This document shows positions 41,048 to 49,938 of a stretch of DNA of 64,000 bases, piece by piece. Position 1 is the first letter of the stretch; every line of letters starts with the position of its first letter. Both the position numbers and the translations under genes were made by a program. Below the pieces are notes generated by a model that saw only the letters and a program-made list of their open reading frames with translations, searched no databases and had not been told where the DNA came from. Origin of the DNA: Rhizobium sp. BK602 (GTDB lineage Bacteria > Pseudomonadota > Alphaproteobacteria > Rhizobiales > Rhizobiaceae); the NCBI RefSeq assembly GCF_014195095.1, contig NZ_JACIBC010000005.1, positions 495,989-559,988 of the forward strand, read 5' to 3'.

Positions 41048-42085
41048 TTACCGATGGTGATGTCCGCCTCCGTGATCGCCTTGATCATTATGATCGCCAT
41101 CATTGTCTTGGTCACCCCGGTGATGATCGCCCCAGCCGTGATCGCCTCTGCCATGGCGGTCATGACGACCATGATGCTTGCCCTCGTCACCATCGTGCTT
41201 GTCCGGCTTACCGGGCTTGTCAGGCGTGCTTGGCGGATTTGGGACATTCGGTGTGCTGGGAGTTTCTGGCGGACTAGGCGCAGCGGGCGTCTCGGCGTGC
41301 GGCGATTGCGGCGTGCTGGGTACGCTAGGCGTATCGTGCTGTGTCGGAGCAGGATTGTTTGCCGGAGCGCTGCGCGGCGATATCCCGTTGGGCCGGTCTT
41401 TCATCGCCATCGACAGACCGCAGCCGCCGCCACCGACAAAACCCATTCGCCCTGAAAGTTGCTGATCCCCGGACAGAAACGGCAGAGCCCGCTGGTTGCC
41501 GAGCGTCTTGAGAACGCCGCGGTTGACCCGGCGAGGATCGCTGATCTGACCATTGCGCTTAGCAACAACGCAGTCGCATTGCTGTTTCAACTGCCTGCAG
41601 CCACCCGCGCCGCAAAACTGCGCGGCGCCATTCAAAAGAACGACCGCCGTCGTACCGTTCGCCCCGACATAAAAATCAAATGCCGTCCCACGCACGCCGA
41701 TCGTTCCGGCGGGCGTCACGATTTGATACGCAGAAGAGTTTGAATTCCCGCTCACCCAGCGAAAAGTGCCCTTTGCGGCCCTGATGGTGAGCTTTTTAAC
41801 CGAGCCCGAGTCATCGAAAACGAATTTGTCGATGACAACAGACGAGCCGGCTCCAACAGCCAATTTCGTACCGTCTCGAAATGTGAACTGTCCAAGGCCC
41901 GAAAGGGAGGTGCGGATTTGCTCGTCCCGATGGACGGGATCATCGACTGCCAGCGGACCACCTGCGCCGGTAACTTCGGTTTTAATCAGCACCGCCTGGC
42001 CGACCTTCTCGGCGGCTTTCGGAGACAACGGTGCGAGCAGCGTGGCGCTCAACACAACAGTCACGGCGTGACGGAGATTTAACAT
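41048..42085 (-). CDS. FecR-domain exported protein with Pro-rich and His/Asp/Gly-rich tail
   Basis: A ~345-residue secreted or periplasmic protein. ATG 42085 gives a signal peptide (MLNLRHAVTVVLSATLLAPL) with GGGGG four to nine bases upstream; an upstream ATG 42118 is possible. The FecR domain runs to about residue 160 (LGQFTFRDGTKLAVGAGSSV; IVTPAGTIGVRGTAFDFYVG). Two Cys pairs (FCGAGGCRQ; QQCDC) follow. The C-terminus is extremely Pro-rich, then His/Asp/Gly/Lys-rich (HHGRHDRHGRGDHGWGDHH), suggesting metal or polyanion binding. Similar FecR proteins often sit beside CHASE2 cyclases and probably serve as their extracellular partner, which is inference. Confidence 0.85.
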   Translation of the reverse strand: MLNLRHAVTVVLSATLLAPLSPKAAEKVGQAVLIKTEVTGAGGPLAVDDPVHRDEQIRTSLSGLGQFTFRDGTKLAVGAGSSVVIDKFVFDDSGSVKKLTIRAAKGTFRWVSGNSNSSAYQIVTPAGTIGVRGTAFDFYVGANGTTAVVLLNGAAQFCGAGGCRQLKQQCDCVVAKRNGQISDPRRVNRGVLKTLGNQRALPFLSGDQQLSGRMGFVGGGGCGLSMAMKDRPNGISPRSAPANNPAPTQHDTPSVPSTPQSPHAETPAAPSPPETPSTPNVPNPPSTPDKPGKPDKHDGDEGKHHGRHDRHGRGDHGWGDHHRGDQDNDGDHNDQGDHGGGHHHR

Positions 42086-42566
42086 CTCACCCCCCAAAGC
42101 TTGTTTATATTTTATCATAGGATATTCTTGAATACAAATCGCAATTTATGGGTATAAACCGCGTAGATTTTGTTATTTTTGAATTAGATTTCGCCGAAAC
42201 GTGGGTAAATTCCGCCAAAATTACTCTTCATAAATCTCAATTTTGAAAATTATACAATAATTACAATGATATGCACTACAATTGATCCGAAGAAATACTA
42301 CTGAAATGGATGATATCCACCGAAGGTTGCCGAGGTGGATCGTCACCGACAAGTTTGGCTCTTATGTTCGCGCGCGCCTTCAACGAAGGACCAGCCCTTC
42401 AGCATATACAATCACCCGTTCGGCGCGCTTTTCCCGGCTCTGGTCGAAAGGCCAACGGGCGTCGCCTCGCGTCATAAGCATATGATTGCTATTGGCGCGA
42501 TGCTGCTATAATAACTTGAGTTTAATTTGAAGGATTAGTACGCGGAAGCGACGCCGGAAGCTGCAA
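42086..42566. other. AT-rich intergenic region
   Basis: Noticeably AT-rich at 42100-42280, just upstream of the minus-strand FecR gene, where its promoter should be. The right half holds a possible IS6 transposase remnant (42330-42377). No other gene was seen. Confidence 0.5.
42330..42377 (+). pseudogene. Possible IS6-family transposase remnant
   Basis: The text PRWIVTDKFGSYVRA resembles the segment around the second catalytic Asp of IS6/IS26-type DDE transposases (typically ...I.TDK..SY..A). Nothing else of the transposase is recognisable in any frame around it. A short chance match cannot be excluded. Confidence 0.35.
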
Positions 42567-43451
42567 ATGACGTTTCAGCCAAGAATGCAAAACAAGATCG
42601 GGGGCTTTTCCGTGGTAGGCGGCATGCATCGCCGTCAGTGGAACGGCATGGTTGCGGACATCTGGAACGTCAATTGTGCAGCACAGGCCGGTGGATACTA
42701 TGTCGCAAGGGACCCGCGGCTGTTCATTCTGCTGGAGCAGCGCGGCTCGGGCACGACCAATGTCCGCCCGTCGCCACGCGCGCAGAGTCAGCTACAGAAT
42801 TACGAGAACGGACGCATCTCCTACATCCCCGCCGGCATGGAACTCTGGGTCGACATGGCAGGCGTCGAGTTCGTGCGCCATCTTGATGTCCATTTCAATG
42901 CCGAGATCATCAGCCAGCGCCTGATGGAAAATATCGACCAGGCACGGCTCGACCGTCCGCAGCTGCATTTCAACGACCAGCGCGTGATGGCGCTCGCCGA
43001 GCTGATCGCCGCCGAGTGCGAAAACCCCGAGCCGCTGCACGATCTCTACGGCGACGGCCTGACCCTTTCGCTGCTGATCGATGTGTTGCAATTGCGCGGC
43101 ACCCAACCGCGCAAGCGCAGCGGTCTTGCCACCTGGCAGCTGCGCCGCGCGGTCGACTATATCGAAGAACATTGCGCGCGGGCCATACGGCTGGAAGAGC
43201 TGGCTGAATTGACCGGCCTTTCGCAATCGCATTTCAGCCATGCCTTCAAGGCATCGACCGGTCTGCCGCCGCACCAATGGCAGACACAAGCCAGGCTCGA
43301 AAGGGCCAAGCATCTGCTCCTGAACAGCGAGATGCCGCTGACGACCGTTGCCGTCGAAACCGGCTTTGCCGATCAGGCGCATTTTACGCGCGTCTTCCGC
43401 AAGAATGTCGGCGCCGCCCCGGCGAGCTGGAAACGCAGCAAGCTTGCCTGA
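42567..43451 (+). CDS. AraC-family regulator of siderophore uptake
   Basis: A 294-residue regulator. The C-terminal ~100 residues carry the two AraC helix-turn-helices: IRLEELAELTGLSQSHFSHA and TTVAVETGFADQAHFTRVFR with the conserved F-R-K. The N-terminal part is a cupin-like sensor. A ribosome site GGAAG is six bases upstream. It precedes the TonB receptor gene by 160 bases in the same direction, the usual place for PchR/FoxR-like activators that sense the ferri-siderophore. Inducer unknown. Confidence 0.9.
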   Translation: MTFQPRMQNKIGGFSVVGGMHRRQWNGMVADIWNVNCAAQAGGYYVARDPRLFILLEQRGSGTTNVRPSPRAQSQLQNYENGRISYIPAGMELWVDMAGVEFVRHLDVHFNAEIISQRLMENIDQARLDRPQLHFNDQRVMALAELIAAECENPEPLHDLYGDGLTLSLLIDVLQLRGTQPRKRSGLATWQLRRAVDYIEEHCARAIRLEELAELTGLSQSHFSHAFKASTGLPPHQWQTQARLERAKHLLLNSEMPLTTVAVETGFADQAHFTRVFRKNVGAAPASWKRSKLA

Positions 43452-43542
43452 AAACCACAGCCCACGAGCAATTGTATCTTTCGCAGAGAATTGCCCAAAA
43501 ACATTCAATTTCCCCCGTGACAGACAAGCCGCATTTGTAAAT

Positions 43543-43559
43543 ATGAGTTAACTACTCAT
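43543..43559. promoter_or_regulatory. Iron-responsive operator candidate (RirA-type)
   Basis: ATGAGT-TAACT-ACTCAT is a perfect 6-bp inverted repeat containing TGA-N9-TCA, the consensus of the RirA iron-responsive operator in rhizobia. It lies 52 bases before the TonB receptor start. Binding by RirA is inferred; an AraC-type site is the alternative. Confidence 0.6.
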
Positions 43560-43610
43560 CTTATTGAGGGATCGGCTGCAGCGGCCGAACGGCGCAAGAA
43601 TTCGGGGCAA

Positions 43611-45803
43611 ATGACGAAAATGCAGGGATTGAAGCAGGACGTATCGCGAGCGCGGCTCATGGCGACGGGCGTAGCCATGATCGCGCTGCTGTCGGGCTCG
43701 CAGCTCATGGCCCAAGAGGCCGCCACTGAACTGCAGCCGCTGGTTATTCAGGGTTCGCAGAAGAGCGAAGACAGCGGCACGGCCCCGGTCGAGGGCTACG
43801 TCGCCAAGAAAACGACCGCCGGTTCGAAATCCGATACGCCGATCACCGAGGTACCGCAGTCGGTCTCCGTCATTGGACGGCAGGAAATGCAGGATCGCGG
43901 CATCACCAATAAGGTCGACGAAGTGCTGCGCTATACACCCGGCGTCACCACCCAGCCGTTCGGCAACGACGGCGACACCGACTGGTTCTATATCCGCGGC
44001 TTCGATGCGACGCAGAGCGGCGTCTTCATGAATGGCCTGACGCTCTACAGCTACGGCTTCGGTGGTTTCCAGATCGATCCGTTCATGCTCGAGCGCGTCG
44101 AGGTGCTGAAAGGTCCCTCCTCCGTACTCTACGGCGGCTCCAACCCCGGCGGTCTCGTCAACATGGTGCGCAAGGAGCCGACCGACGATCCCTATTACTA
44201 TACCGAGATCGGCATCAACACTCTCGGCAACGCCTTCGTCGGCTTCGATTTCTCCGACAAGCTTTCGGCCGACGGCGTCTATCGCTACCGGCTGACCGGC
44301 AAGATCGCCGGCGGCGACACCTATAGCGACGGCACCCATGATCTGCGCGGCTTCATCATGCCGCAGGTCACCATCTCGCCGGATGATTCCACCAAGCTCA
44401 CCGTTTTCGGCATGCTGAGCGGCCTCGATGAAATCCACAGCGGCAACGGCTTCTTCCCCTATGTCGGTACCGTCGTCGATGCTCCGTTCGGCAAGATCAA
44501 ACGCGACGCCTTCTATGGCGAGCGCAGTATCGACAATCTGAAATATGCCCAGCAGATGGTCGGCTACGAATTCTCGCATGATTTCGACGGCGGCTGGACC
44601 GTGTCGCAGAATGCGCGGTACGGCCATCTCTACAAGCGGGAGGAAGGCCCGTATCTGAACGGCTATGTCGACGGCAATCCCCTCGATCCGTCTTACAACG
44701 ATCCCGACTACATGCTGAGCCGCATCGGATTCTTCGAACGCTCGAAGGTCGATACCTTCTCGGTCGATACCCGCGCGGAAAACAAGTTCGACACTGGTCC
44801 CTTCAGCCATGACTTCCTGATCGGCACAGACTATTCGATCTATAGGCTCGACCAGATCCAGGCCTGCTGCGGCTCCAACCCGATCAGCGCCACCAATCCG
44901 GTCTACGGCACGACGCAGGGCACGAACTTCGTCTATCTCAACCAGGTGCTGACGCAGCAGCAGCTCGGCATCTATACGCAGGACCAGATCCGCTTCGGCG
45001 GCGGCTGGCTGGTCACGCTCAACGGTCGCTACGACTTCGTCGACACCAATTCCGATGCAAAGGTCGGCACTACCTACAGCTCGAACGAAAATGCGCCGAG
45101 CGGCCGTGCCGGTCTCGCCTATGAGTTCGCCAACGGCATCACGCCCTATGTCAGCGCCGGCACCTTCTTCCGGCCGCTGGTCGGCACCAGCGTCACCGGC
45201 GGCGGGCTGCTTCCGGAAAAGGGTGAGCAATATGAAGCTGGCATCAAGTACGAGCCCGACTTCATCGACGGCCTGTTCACGGCGTCCATCTTCCAGATCG
45301 ACCGCAAGAACATGGCGCTGACCGATCCGGTCACCTTCCTGCAGCGGCAGGTCGGCGAGGTCCGCTCGCGCGGCATCGAATTCGAAGGCAAGGTCAATCT
45401 CGACGACAATTGGAAGCTGCTGGGCTCCTATTCCTATACCGACCTCGAAGTCACCAAGGACCTGGACTCCTCCATCGTCGGCAATTCGCCCTATCTGGTG
45501 CCGAATTCCACCGCCTCCCTGTGGCTCGATTACGCCTTCACCAGCGACGCGCTGGACGGCCTCAGCATCGGTGCTGGCGTACGCTACCAGGGCAAGTCCT
45601 GGGCGGATGAGGCCAATACGCTGCGCGTGCCGTCGGCAACGCTTTTTGATGCGGGCATCCGCTACGAGAAGAAGGGCTGGGGTGCTGCACTCAACGTCTC
45701 GAACCTGTTCGACAAGGAATATGTCTCGGGTTGCGCCGGCGAGAATGTCTGCGGCTATGGCGAAGCCCGAACGATCACCTTCAAGCTCAGCAAGAAGTGG
45801 TAA
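43611..45803 (+). CDS. TonB-dependent ferric siderophore receptor, FhuA-like
   Basis: Outer-membrane receptor of 730 residues. Signal peptide ends near QLMAQEA. A plug domain (TEVPQSVSVIGRQEMQDRG; LERVEVLKGPSSVLYG-GSNPGG, split) leads into a 22-strand barrel with the terminal NLFDKEYVSGC and final FKLSKKW. Plug and barrel spacing match the ferrichrome/hydroxamate siderophore receptor class. ATG 43611 and 43620 are both possible starts. It is followed by fhuD- and fhuB-like genes. Specific siderophore is a family-level guess. Confidence 0.9.
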   Translation: MTKMQGLKQDVSRARLMATGVAMIALLSGSQLMAQEAATELQPLVIQGSQKSEDSGTAPVEGYVAKKTTAGSKSDTPITEVPQSVSVIGRQEMQDRGITNKVDEVLRYTPGVTTQPFGNDGDTDWFYIRGFDATQSGVFMNGLTLYSYGFGGFQIDPFMLERVEVLKGPSSVLYGGSNPGGLVNMVRKEPTDDPYYYTEIGINTLGNAFVGFDFSDKLSADGVYRYRLTGKIAGGDTYSDGTHDLRGFIMPQVTISPDDSTKLTVFGMLSGLDEIHSGNGFFPYVGTVVDAPFGKIKRDAFYGERSIDNLKYAQQMVGYEFSHDFDGGWTVSQNARYGHLYKREEGPYLNGYVDGNPLDPSYNDPDYMLSRIGFFERSKVDTFSVDTRAENKFDTGPFSHDFLIGTDYSIYRLDQIQACCGSNPISATNPVYGTTQGTNFVYLNQVLTQQQLGIYTQDQIRFGGGWLVTLNGRYDFVDTNSDAKVGTTYSSNENAPSGRAGLAYEFANGITPYVSAGTFFRPLVGTSVTGGGLLPEKGEQYEAGIKYEPDFIDGLFTASIFQIDRKNMALTDPVTFLQRQVGEVRSRGIEFEGKVNLDDNWKLLGSYSYTDLEVTKDLDSSIVGNSPYLVPNSTASLWLDYAFTSDALDGLSIGAGVRYQGKSWADEANTLRVPSATLFDAGIRYEKKGWGAALNVSNLFDKEYVSGCAGENVCGYGEARTITFKLSKKW

Positions 45804-45849
45804 GTTGAGAATAAAAGTATACTTTATTTCTCGATCGTGGCAAAGAGCC

Positions 45850-45873
45850 GGGGATTGCCGCAAGGCAATCCCC
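45850..45873 (+). other. Perfect hairpin between receptor and binding-protein genes
   Basis: GGGGATTGCC and GGCAATCCCC pair perfectly around a GCAA tetraloop, 46 bases after the receptor stop. There is no T tract afterwards, so it is more likely an mRNA processing or stability element separating fhuA from fhuDB expression than a full terminator. Confidence 0.7.
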
Positions 45874-45904
45874 GAACTCGTTTGAAACCAGAGGCGATGC
45901 CAGC

Positions 45905-46798
45905 ATGACGGCAAGAAGCGCTCACAGGCTGTCGCGTCGGCAGCTGCTGGCCATGGCGGGCGCCGGCGTACTTGCCGGTTTGACGCCGGCGCGCGCCGCG
46001 ACGGGCCTGCGCGTGGCAACGCTCGATTGGGCCATTCTGGAAACCCTGCTGACGCTCGGCGCCAATGTCGTCGCCGGCACCGAACTGCTGCAGTTCCGGG
46101 ACGTCGCCGTCACCCCTTCCATTCCCACCGGGGTTGCCGACCTCGGTTTGCGCGGCACGCCGAACTTCGAAGTCCTGTATGCCGCCAAGCCGGACCTGAT
46201 CTTCAATTCCAATTTCTATGCCTGGGCCGACGATCGCCTGCGCCTGACCGCGCCGGTCGAGAGCCACGCCATCTATCAGCCGGGGGCCAGCCCCTACCAG
46301 CGTTCCGAAGAGATGACGCTTGCGATTGCCGAGCGGTTGGGGCTTCCGACCGGCCGCGCGCTCGTCGGGGCCATGCGGGCAAAGCTGGAGACCTATCGCA
46401 TCGGTTTCAGCAAGGGCGATCATCGCCCCATCCTGCCGATCAATCTGGGCGACGCCCGGCACTTCCGTGTTTTCGGCTCCGACAGCATGTTCGGGGAGAT
46501 CCTGGCCCGCACTGGCCTTGCCAACGCCTGGCCGGACCTCACGAGCTATTCGGCGACCGCGCCCGTCGGCATCGAGCGGCTGGCCGCCATGCCGGATGCA
46601 TGGATCGTGCTCGTCCCGCCGCATCCGGCCGAAGCCCTTGTCGAACTCCAGCAAAGCGCGTTCTGGAAGGCGCTGCCGCCGGTTCGGCAAGATCGCGTGC
46701 TCCTCATCGGCTCGGTCAATCCCTATGGCGCGCTGCCGACAGCGGAGCGTTTCGCCGATCTGCTTGCGGGAGGGCTCACTCGTGCATGGAATGGTTGA
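45905..46798 (+). CDS. fhuD: Fe3+-hydroxamate periplasmic binding protein, FhuD-like
   Basis: A 297-residue periplasmic ligand-binding protein of the BtuF/FhuD class III type. A twin-arginine-like basic start (HRLSRRQLLAMAGAGVLAGL) suggests Tat export. The fold is seen in LRVATLDWAILETLLTLGA, AKPDLIFNSNFYAWADDRL, HRPILPINLGDARHFRVFGS and the final VNPYGALPTAERFADLLAGG. GAGG lies ten bases before the ATG. It overlaps the permease gene that follows, so the proteins are made together. Confidence 0.87.
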   Translation: MTARSAHRLSRRQLLAMAGAGVLAGLTPARAATGLRVATLDWAILETLLTLGANVVAGTELLQFRDVAVTPSIPTGVADLGLRGTPNFEVLYAAKPDLIFNSNFYAWADDRLRLTAPVESHAIYQPGASPYQRSEEMTLAIAERLGLPTGRALVGAMRAKLETYRIGFSKGDHRPILPINLGDARHFRVFGSDSMFGEILARTGLANAWPDLTSYSATAPVGIERLAAMPDAWIVLVPPHPAEALVELQQSAFWKALPPVRQDRVLLIGSVNPYGALPTAERFADLLAGGLTRAWNG

Positions 46799-48797
46799 TC
46801 GCCGCATGATTGTCCGAGACATGATTTTCGGAGATAGGCCGCTGGCACGCAATGCCGTCCTGCTTGCTGTCGTCTGCATCCTTGCCTTTGCGGCGCTCGT
46901 CTTCCTGCGTCCGCAGCTTGCCCCGGATATGGAAGATGCAGCCGTCCTCAACCGCATCCTGCTCATCGATAGCCTGCTGCCGCGTTCGGCGATCGCGATC
47001 ATCGCCGGGGCAGCGCTCGGCCTTTCCGGCGCCCTGTTGCAAAGGGTCCTGCGCAACCCGATCGCCGATGCCTCGACGCTTGGGATCGCCGCCGGCGCGC
47101 AGCTGGCGATGACGATCGCCGTCGGCCTCTTTCCGCTGCTCATCGGCCTGCCGCGGGAAATGTCCGCCTTTGCCGGCGGGCTTGCGGCTGTGCTGATCGT
47201 TCTTGCCTTGAGCTGGCGTCGTGGTCTCGATCCGGTGACGGTAGCACTATGCGGCATGATGGTGACATTGGTCGCAACCGCCCTCAGCATCACCATCATT
47301 CTCGCACGCGGCGAATATGCCATGTCGATCTTCATCTGGGGCGCCGGCGCGCTCAACCAGCAGAACTGGGATGGCGTCATCACGCTTGCCCCGCGCCTTG
47401 CCATCGGCTTTGTGGCTGCCCTCGTGCTCCTTCGTCCGCTCACGATCATGAGCTTGGACGACAGCAGCGCAAAGAGCCTCGGCCTGGCATTGCACGGCAT
47501 GCGCTTCGCCATTCTGGCGCTCGCCGTCTGGCTTGCAGCCTCGGTGACGGCGCAGGTTGGCATCATCGGCTTTCTCGGCCTCGCCGCGCCTCATCTTGCA
47601 AGATCCTGCGGCGTACGCCGCACCCGGCAATTGCTGATCGCCGCGCCGCTTACCGGCGCCGGACTGTTGTTCCTCACGGATTGCCTCGTGCAACTGCTTT
47701 CACCGGGGTTTACGGATCTTGCACCGACGGGTGCCGCGACCGCGCTCCTGGGCGGACCACTCTTGCTTCTGCTCCTGCCGCGACTGCATTCGCGCGCTGC
47801 GCCGCGCGCCGATGGCGCTCCACGGGCGCGACGCAACCTCGCAGCACCCGGACGGGCACTTGCTATGCTCGCCGCCGGTTTCATTTTCCTGACGGTCTTT
47901 GCCCTGTCGGTCGGACGTGGCATCGACGGCTGGCAGGTCGCTGTCGGCAGCCGGTTCTGGGAGCTCCTGCCCTTCCGCCTGTCACGCACCGTCGTTTCGG
48001 CGACCGCCGGCGCGATGCTCGCCGCGGCCGGTTTCATCATGCAGCGCCTGACCGCCAATCCGCTTGCGAGCCCCGAGGTCCTGGGCGTCAGCGCTGGCGG
48101 TGGCGCCGGACTGACAGTGGCCCTCTTCCTGTTTGCCTTCCCCTCGCCCGCCATCACGATCACGGCGATGACGATCGGCGCGCTGATCGCATTCCTGGCC
48201 ATGATGGCGCTCAGCGCCCGCGGCGGCTTCGGCCCGGAACGCCTGCTGCTTTCCGGCATTGCGATCGGTGCTCTATCCATGGCGATCGTCACCGTCGTTC
48301 TGTCCCGCGGCGACCTGCGCGGCTATCTGTTGCTGACCTGGCTGTCGGGTTCCACCAATCGAGCCGGCTCCTTCGAGGCCTGGATCGGCATCCTTTCGGC
48401 ATCCTTCCTGATACCGCTATTGCCCGTCCTGCGGCGGTGGTTCGATATCCTGCCGCTTGGCGCCGGCGTCTCCCGCTCCATCGGCCTGTCGGTGGCCGCA
48501 AGCCGGCTGACTTTGGCTGTCCTGGCAGCGCTGCTGACCGCGATACCCTCTTTCCTCGTCGGCCCGCTTAGCCTGACCGGGCTGATCGCGCCGCATCTTG
48601 CCCGGCTCCTCGGCTTCCGCGACACCGTCGGACAATTGATGGCCAGCCTGCTGCTCGGCGCCATGCTGCTGACACTGGCCGATTGGCTGTCGCGAATGGT
48701 GATCTTTCCCTACGAGGTTCCCGTCGGCCTGTTCGCGGCACTGATCGGCGGCCCCTATCTCATCTGGTTTCTGACCCGCAAGGAGACTAAGCAATGA
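46782..48797 (+). CDS. fhuB: Fe3+-hydroxamate ABC permease, double-length FhuB
   Basis: A 671-residue inner-membrane permease made of two fused FecCD-type halves, each with about ten membrane segments; the linker is near residue 335 (RADGAPRARRNLAAPGRAL). Halves carry GAALGLSGALLQRVLRNPIAD and GAMLAAAGFIMQRLTANPLAS (split as motif equivalents), and IGFLGLAAPHLAR and LTGLIAPHLARLL ATPase-docking loops. Start taken as GTG 46782, because GGGAGGG lies seven bases upstream; it overlaps fhuD by 17 bases. The size equals classical FhuB. No ATPase gene (fhuC) follows or precedes. Confidence 0.9.
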   Translation: MHGMVDRRMIVRDMIFGDRPLARNAVLLAVVCILAFAALVFLRPQLAPDMEDAAVLNRILLIDSLLPRSAIAIIAGAALGLSGALLQRVLRNPIADASTLGIAAGAQLAMTIAVGLFPLLIGLPREMSAFAGGLAAVLIVLALSWRRGLDPVTVALCGMMVTLVATALSITIILARGEYAMSIFIWGAGALNQQNWDGVITLAPRLAIGFVAALVLLRPLTIMSLDDSSAKSLGLALHGMRFAILALAVWLAASVTAQVGIIGFLGLAAPHLARSCGVRRTRQLLIAAPLTGAGLLFLTDCLVQLLSPGFTDLAPTGAATALLGGPLLLLLLPRLHSRAAPRADGAPRARRNLAAPGRALAMLAAGFIFLTVFALSVGRGIDGWQVAVGSRFWELLPFRLSRTVVSATAGAMLAAAGFIMQRLTANPLASPEVLGVSAGGGAGLTVALFLFAFPSPAITITAMTIGALIAFLAMMALSARGGFGPERLLLSGIAIGALSMAIVTVVLSRGDLRGYLLLTWLSGSTNRAGSFEAWIGILSASFLIPLLPVLRRWFDILPLGAGVSRSIGLSVAASRLTLAVLAALLTAIPSFLVGPLSLTGLIAPHLARLLGFRDTVGQLMASLLLGAMLLTLADWLSRMVIFPYEVPVGLFAALIGGPYLIWFLTRKETKQ

Positions 48798-49846
48798 TGC
48801 ATGCAAGGGATTTCACCGCGTCCGGCGTTGCCACGCACAAGGATGCCGGACAGTTGCTGGATCAGTTTTGCGCGCGTTTTGCCGAGCATGTAACGGTGAC
48901 GCGCAGTGCTGCGGGAGCCCATCTTGAGACCGTCATCGGCAGCGCCGACATCGCTGTCAGCAATGATCGCCTCGACATCAAGCTGCGTTGCCCGACCGCG
49001 GCAATGCTCTTCACCGTGCGCAGCATGGTCGCCGAAAACCTCTTCGAGCTTTCGGCCGGCAATGCCCTCGATCTGAGCTGGGCCGATGGACCGCAGCCAT
49101 CGGCCATCCCGAACTTCCGCGAGATCAGCGTCGTCGACGCATACAACGTCACTCCACATATGCGTCGTGTCGTGGTCGCGACCGATGACGTCAGGCATTT
49201 CGTCGAAGGCGGCATGCATGTCCGCCTCCTCCTGCCGCCAAAGGGGCGCGAGCCGGTCTGGCCGCATACGGAGCCAGACGGCCGCATCCATTGGCCGAAA
49301 GGTGACGATGCCTTGATCATCCGCGCCTACACGATCCGCAGCATCGATCGTGTGCGCGGAGAGATGAACATCGATTTCGTCGTGCATGAAGGCGACAACG
49401 TCCCCGGAGCGAGCTGGGCGATGACCGCCCGCCCCGGCGATCGCGCCGGCCTCATCGGTCCGAGCGGTGGCAGCGTGCCGACGGCGCGCAAGCTCATTCT
49501 CGCCGGAGACGAAACTGCGCTGCCGGCCATAGCCCGCATCGCCGCCTCCCTGCCGGCCGATACCGAACTGCGCATCTATCTCGAGGTCGCCGACGAGCAT
49601 GAAGAACAGCCGCTGACATCAAGCGCATCGACGAATGTCACCTGGCTGCATCGCAATGGCGCGCCAGCGGGCACGACCGATACCCTCGAACGCATCCTGC
49701 GCGACATCGTGCCGACCGCCGATCCCGAGACCTTTGTCTGGGTCGCCTGCGAACAGAAGCAAGCCCGCGCCATCCGCGCTTTCGTCAAGAGCGAGCTCAC
49801 CCGTGACCCCGGCACCTTCAGCATCGCCGCCTATTGGCAGCTTTGA
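48794..49846 (+). CDS. Siderophore-interacting FAD reductase with DUF2218-like N-terminus
   Basis: A 350-residue fusion protein. Residues 1-100 form a small alpha/beta domain (DUF2218 type). The rest is a siderophore-interacting protein of the ViuB/FpuS type: FAD-binding motif RAYTIR, a GDRAGLIGPSGG segment and a C-terminal NAD(P)H-binding domain (FVWVACEQKQARAIRAFVK). These enzymes reduce ferric siderophores to release iron in the cytoplasm. It overlaps fhuB by ATGA with AGGAG at seven bases, so translation is coupled and the last step of ferrichrome-type uptake fits. Confidence 0.9.
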   Translation: MMHARDFTASGVATHKDAGQLLDQFCARFAEHVTVTRSAAGAHLETVIGSADIAVSNDRLDIKLRCPTAAMLFTVRSMVAENLFELSAGNALDLSWADGPQPSAIPNFREISVVDAYNVTPHMRRVVVATDDVRHFVEGGMHVRLLLPPKGREPVWPHTEPDGRIHWPKGDDALIIRAYTIRSIDRVRGEMNIDFVVHEGDNVPGASWAMTARPGDRAGLIGPSGGSVPTARKLILAGDETALPAIARIAASLPADTELRIYLEVADEHEEQPLTSSASTNVTWLHRNGAPAGTTDTLERILRDIVPTADPETFVWVACEQKQARAIRAFVKSELTRDPGTFSIAAYWQL

Positions 49847-49938
49847 TGAGGAAATCGAAGCTCGGCATGGTATGGCGTTAGCAGCTTGGCGGTAATCAGT
49901 GCCTGACCGAAGGCGATCGTGCGGGTGTAGTTGAACGC

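Noticed and set aside
43548..46019. 823-codon minus-strand frame over the TonB receptor
   Set aside because: Opposite a clear FhuA-like receptor with intact plug and barrel; amino-acid composition is typical of antisense in high-GC DNA.
45824..47566. 580-codon minus-strand frame over fhuD/fhuB
   Set aside because: Shadow of two well-supported plus-strand genes; no domain.
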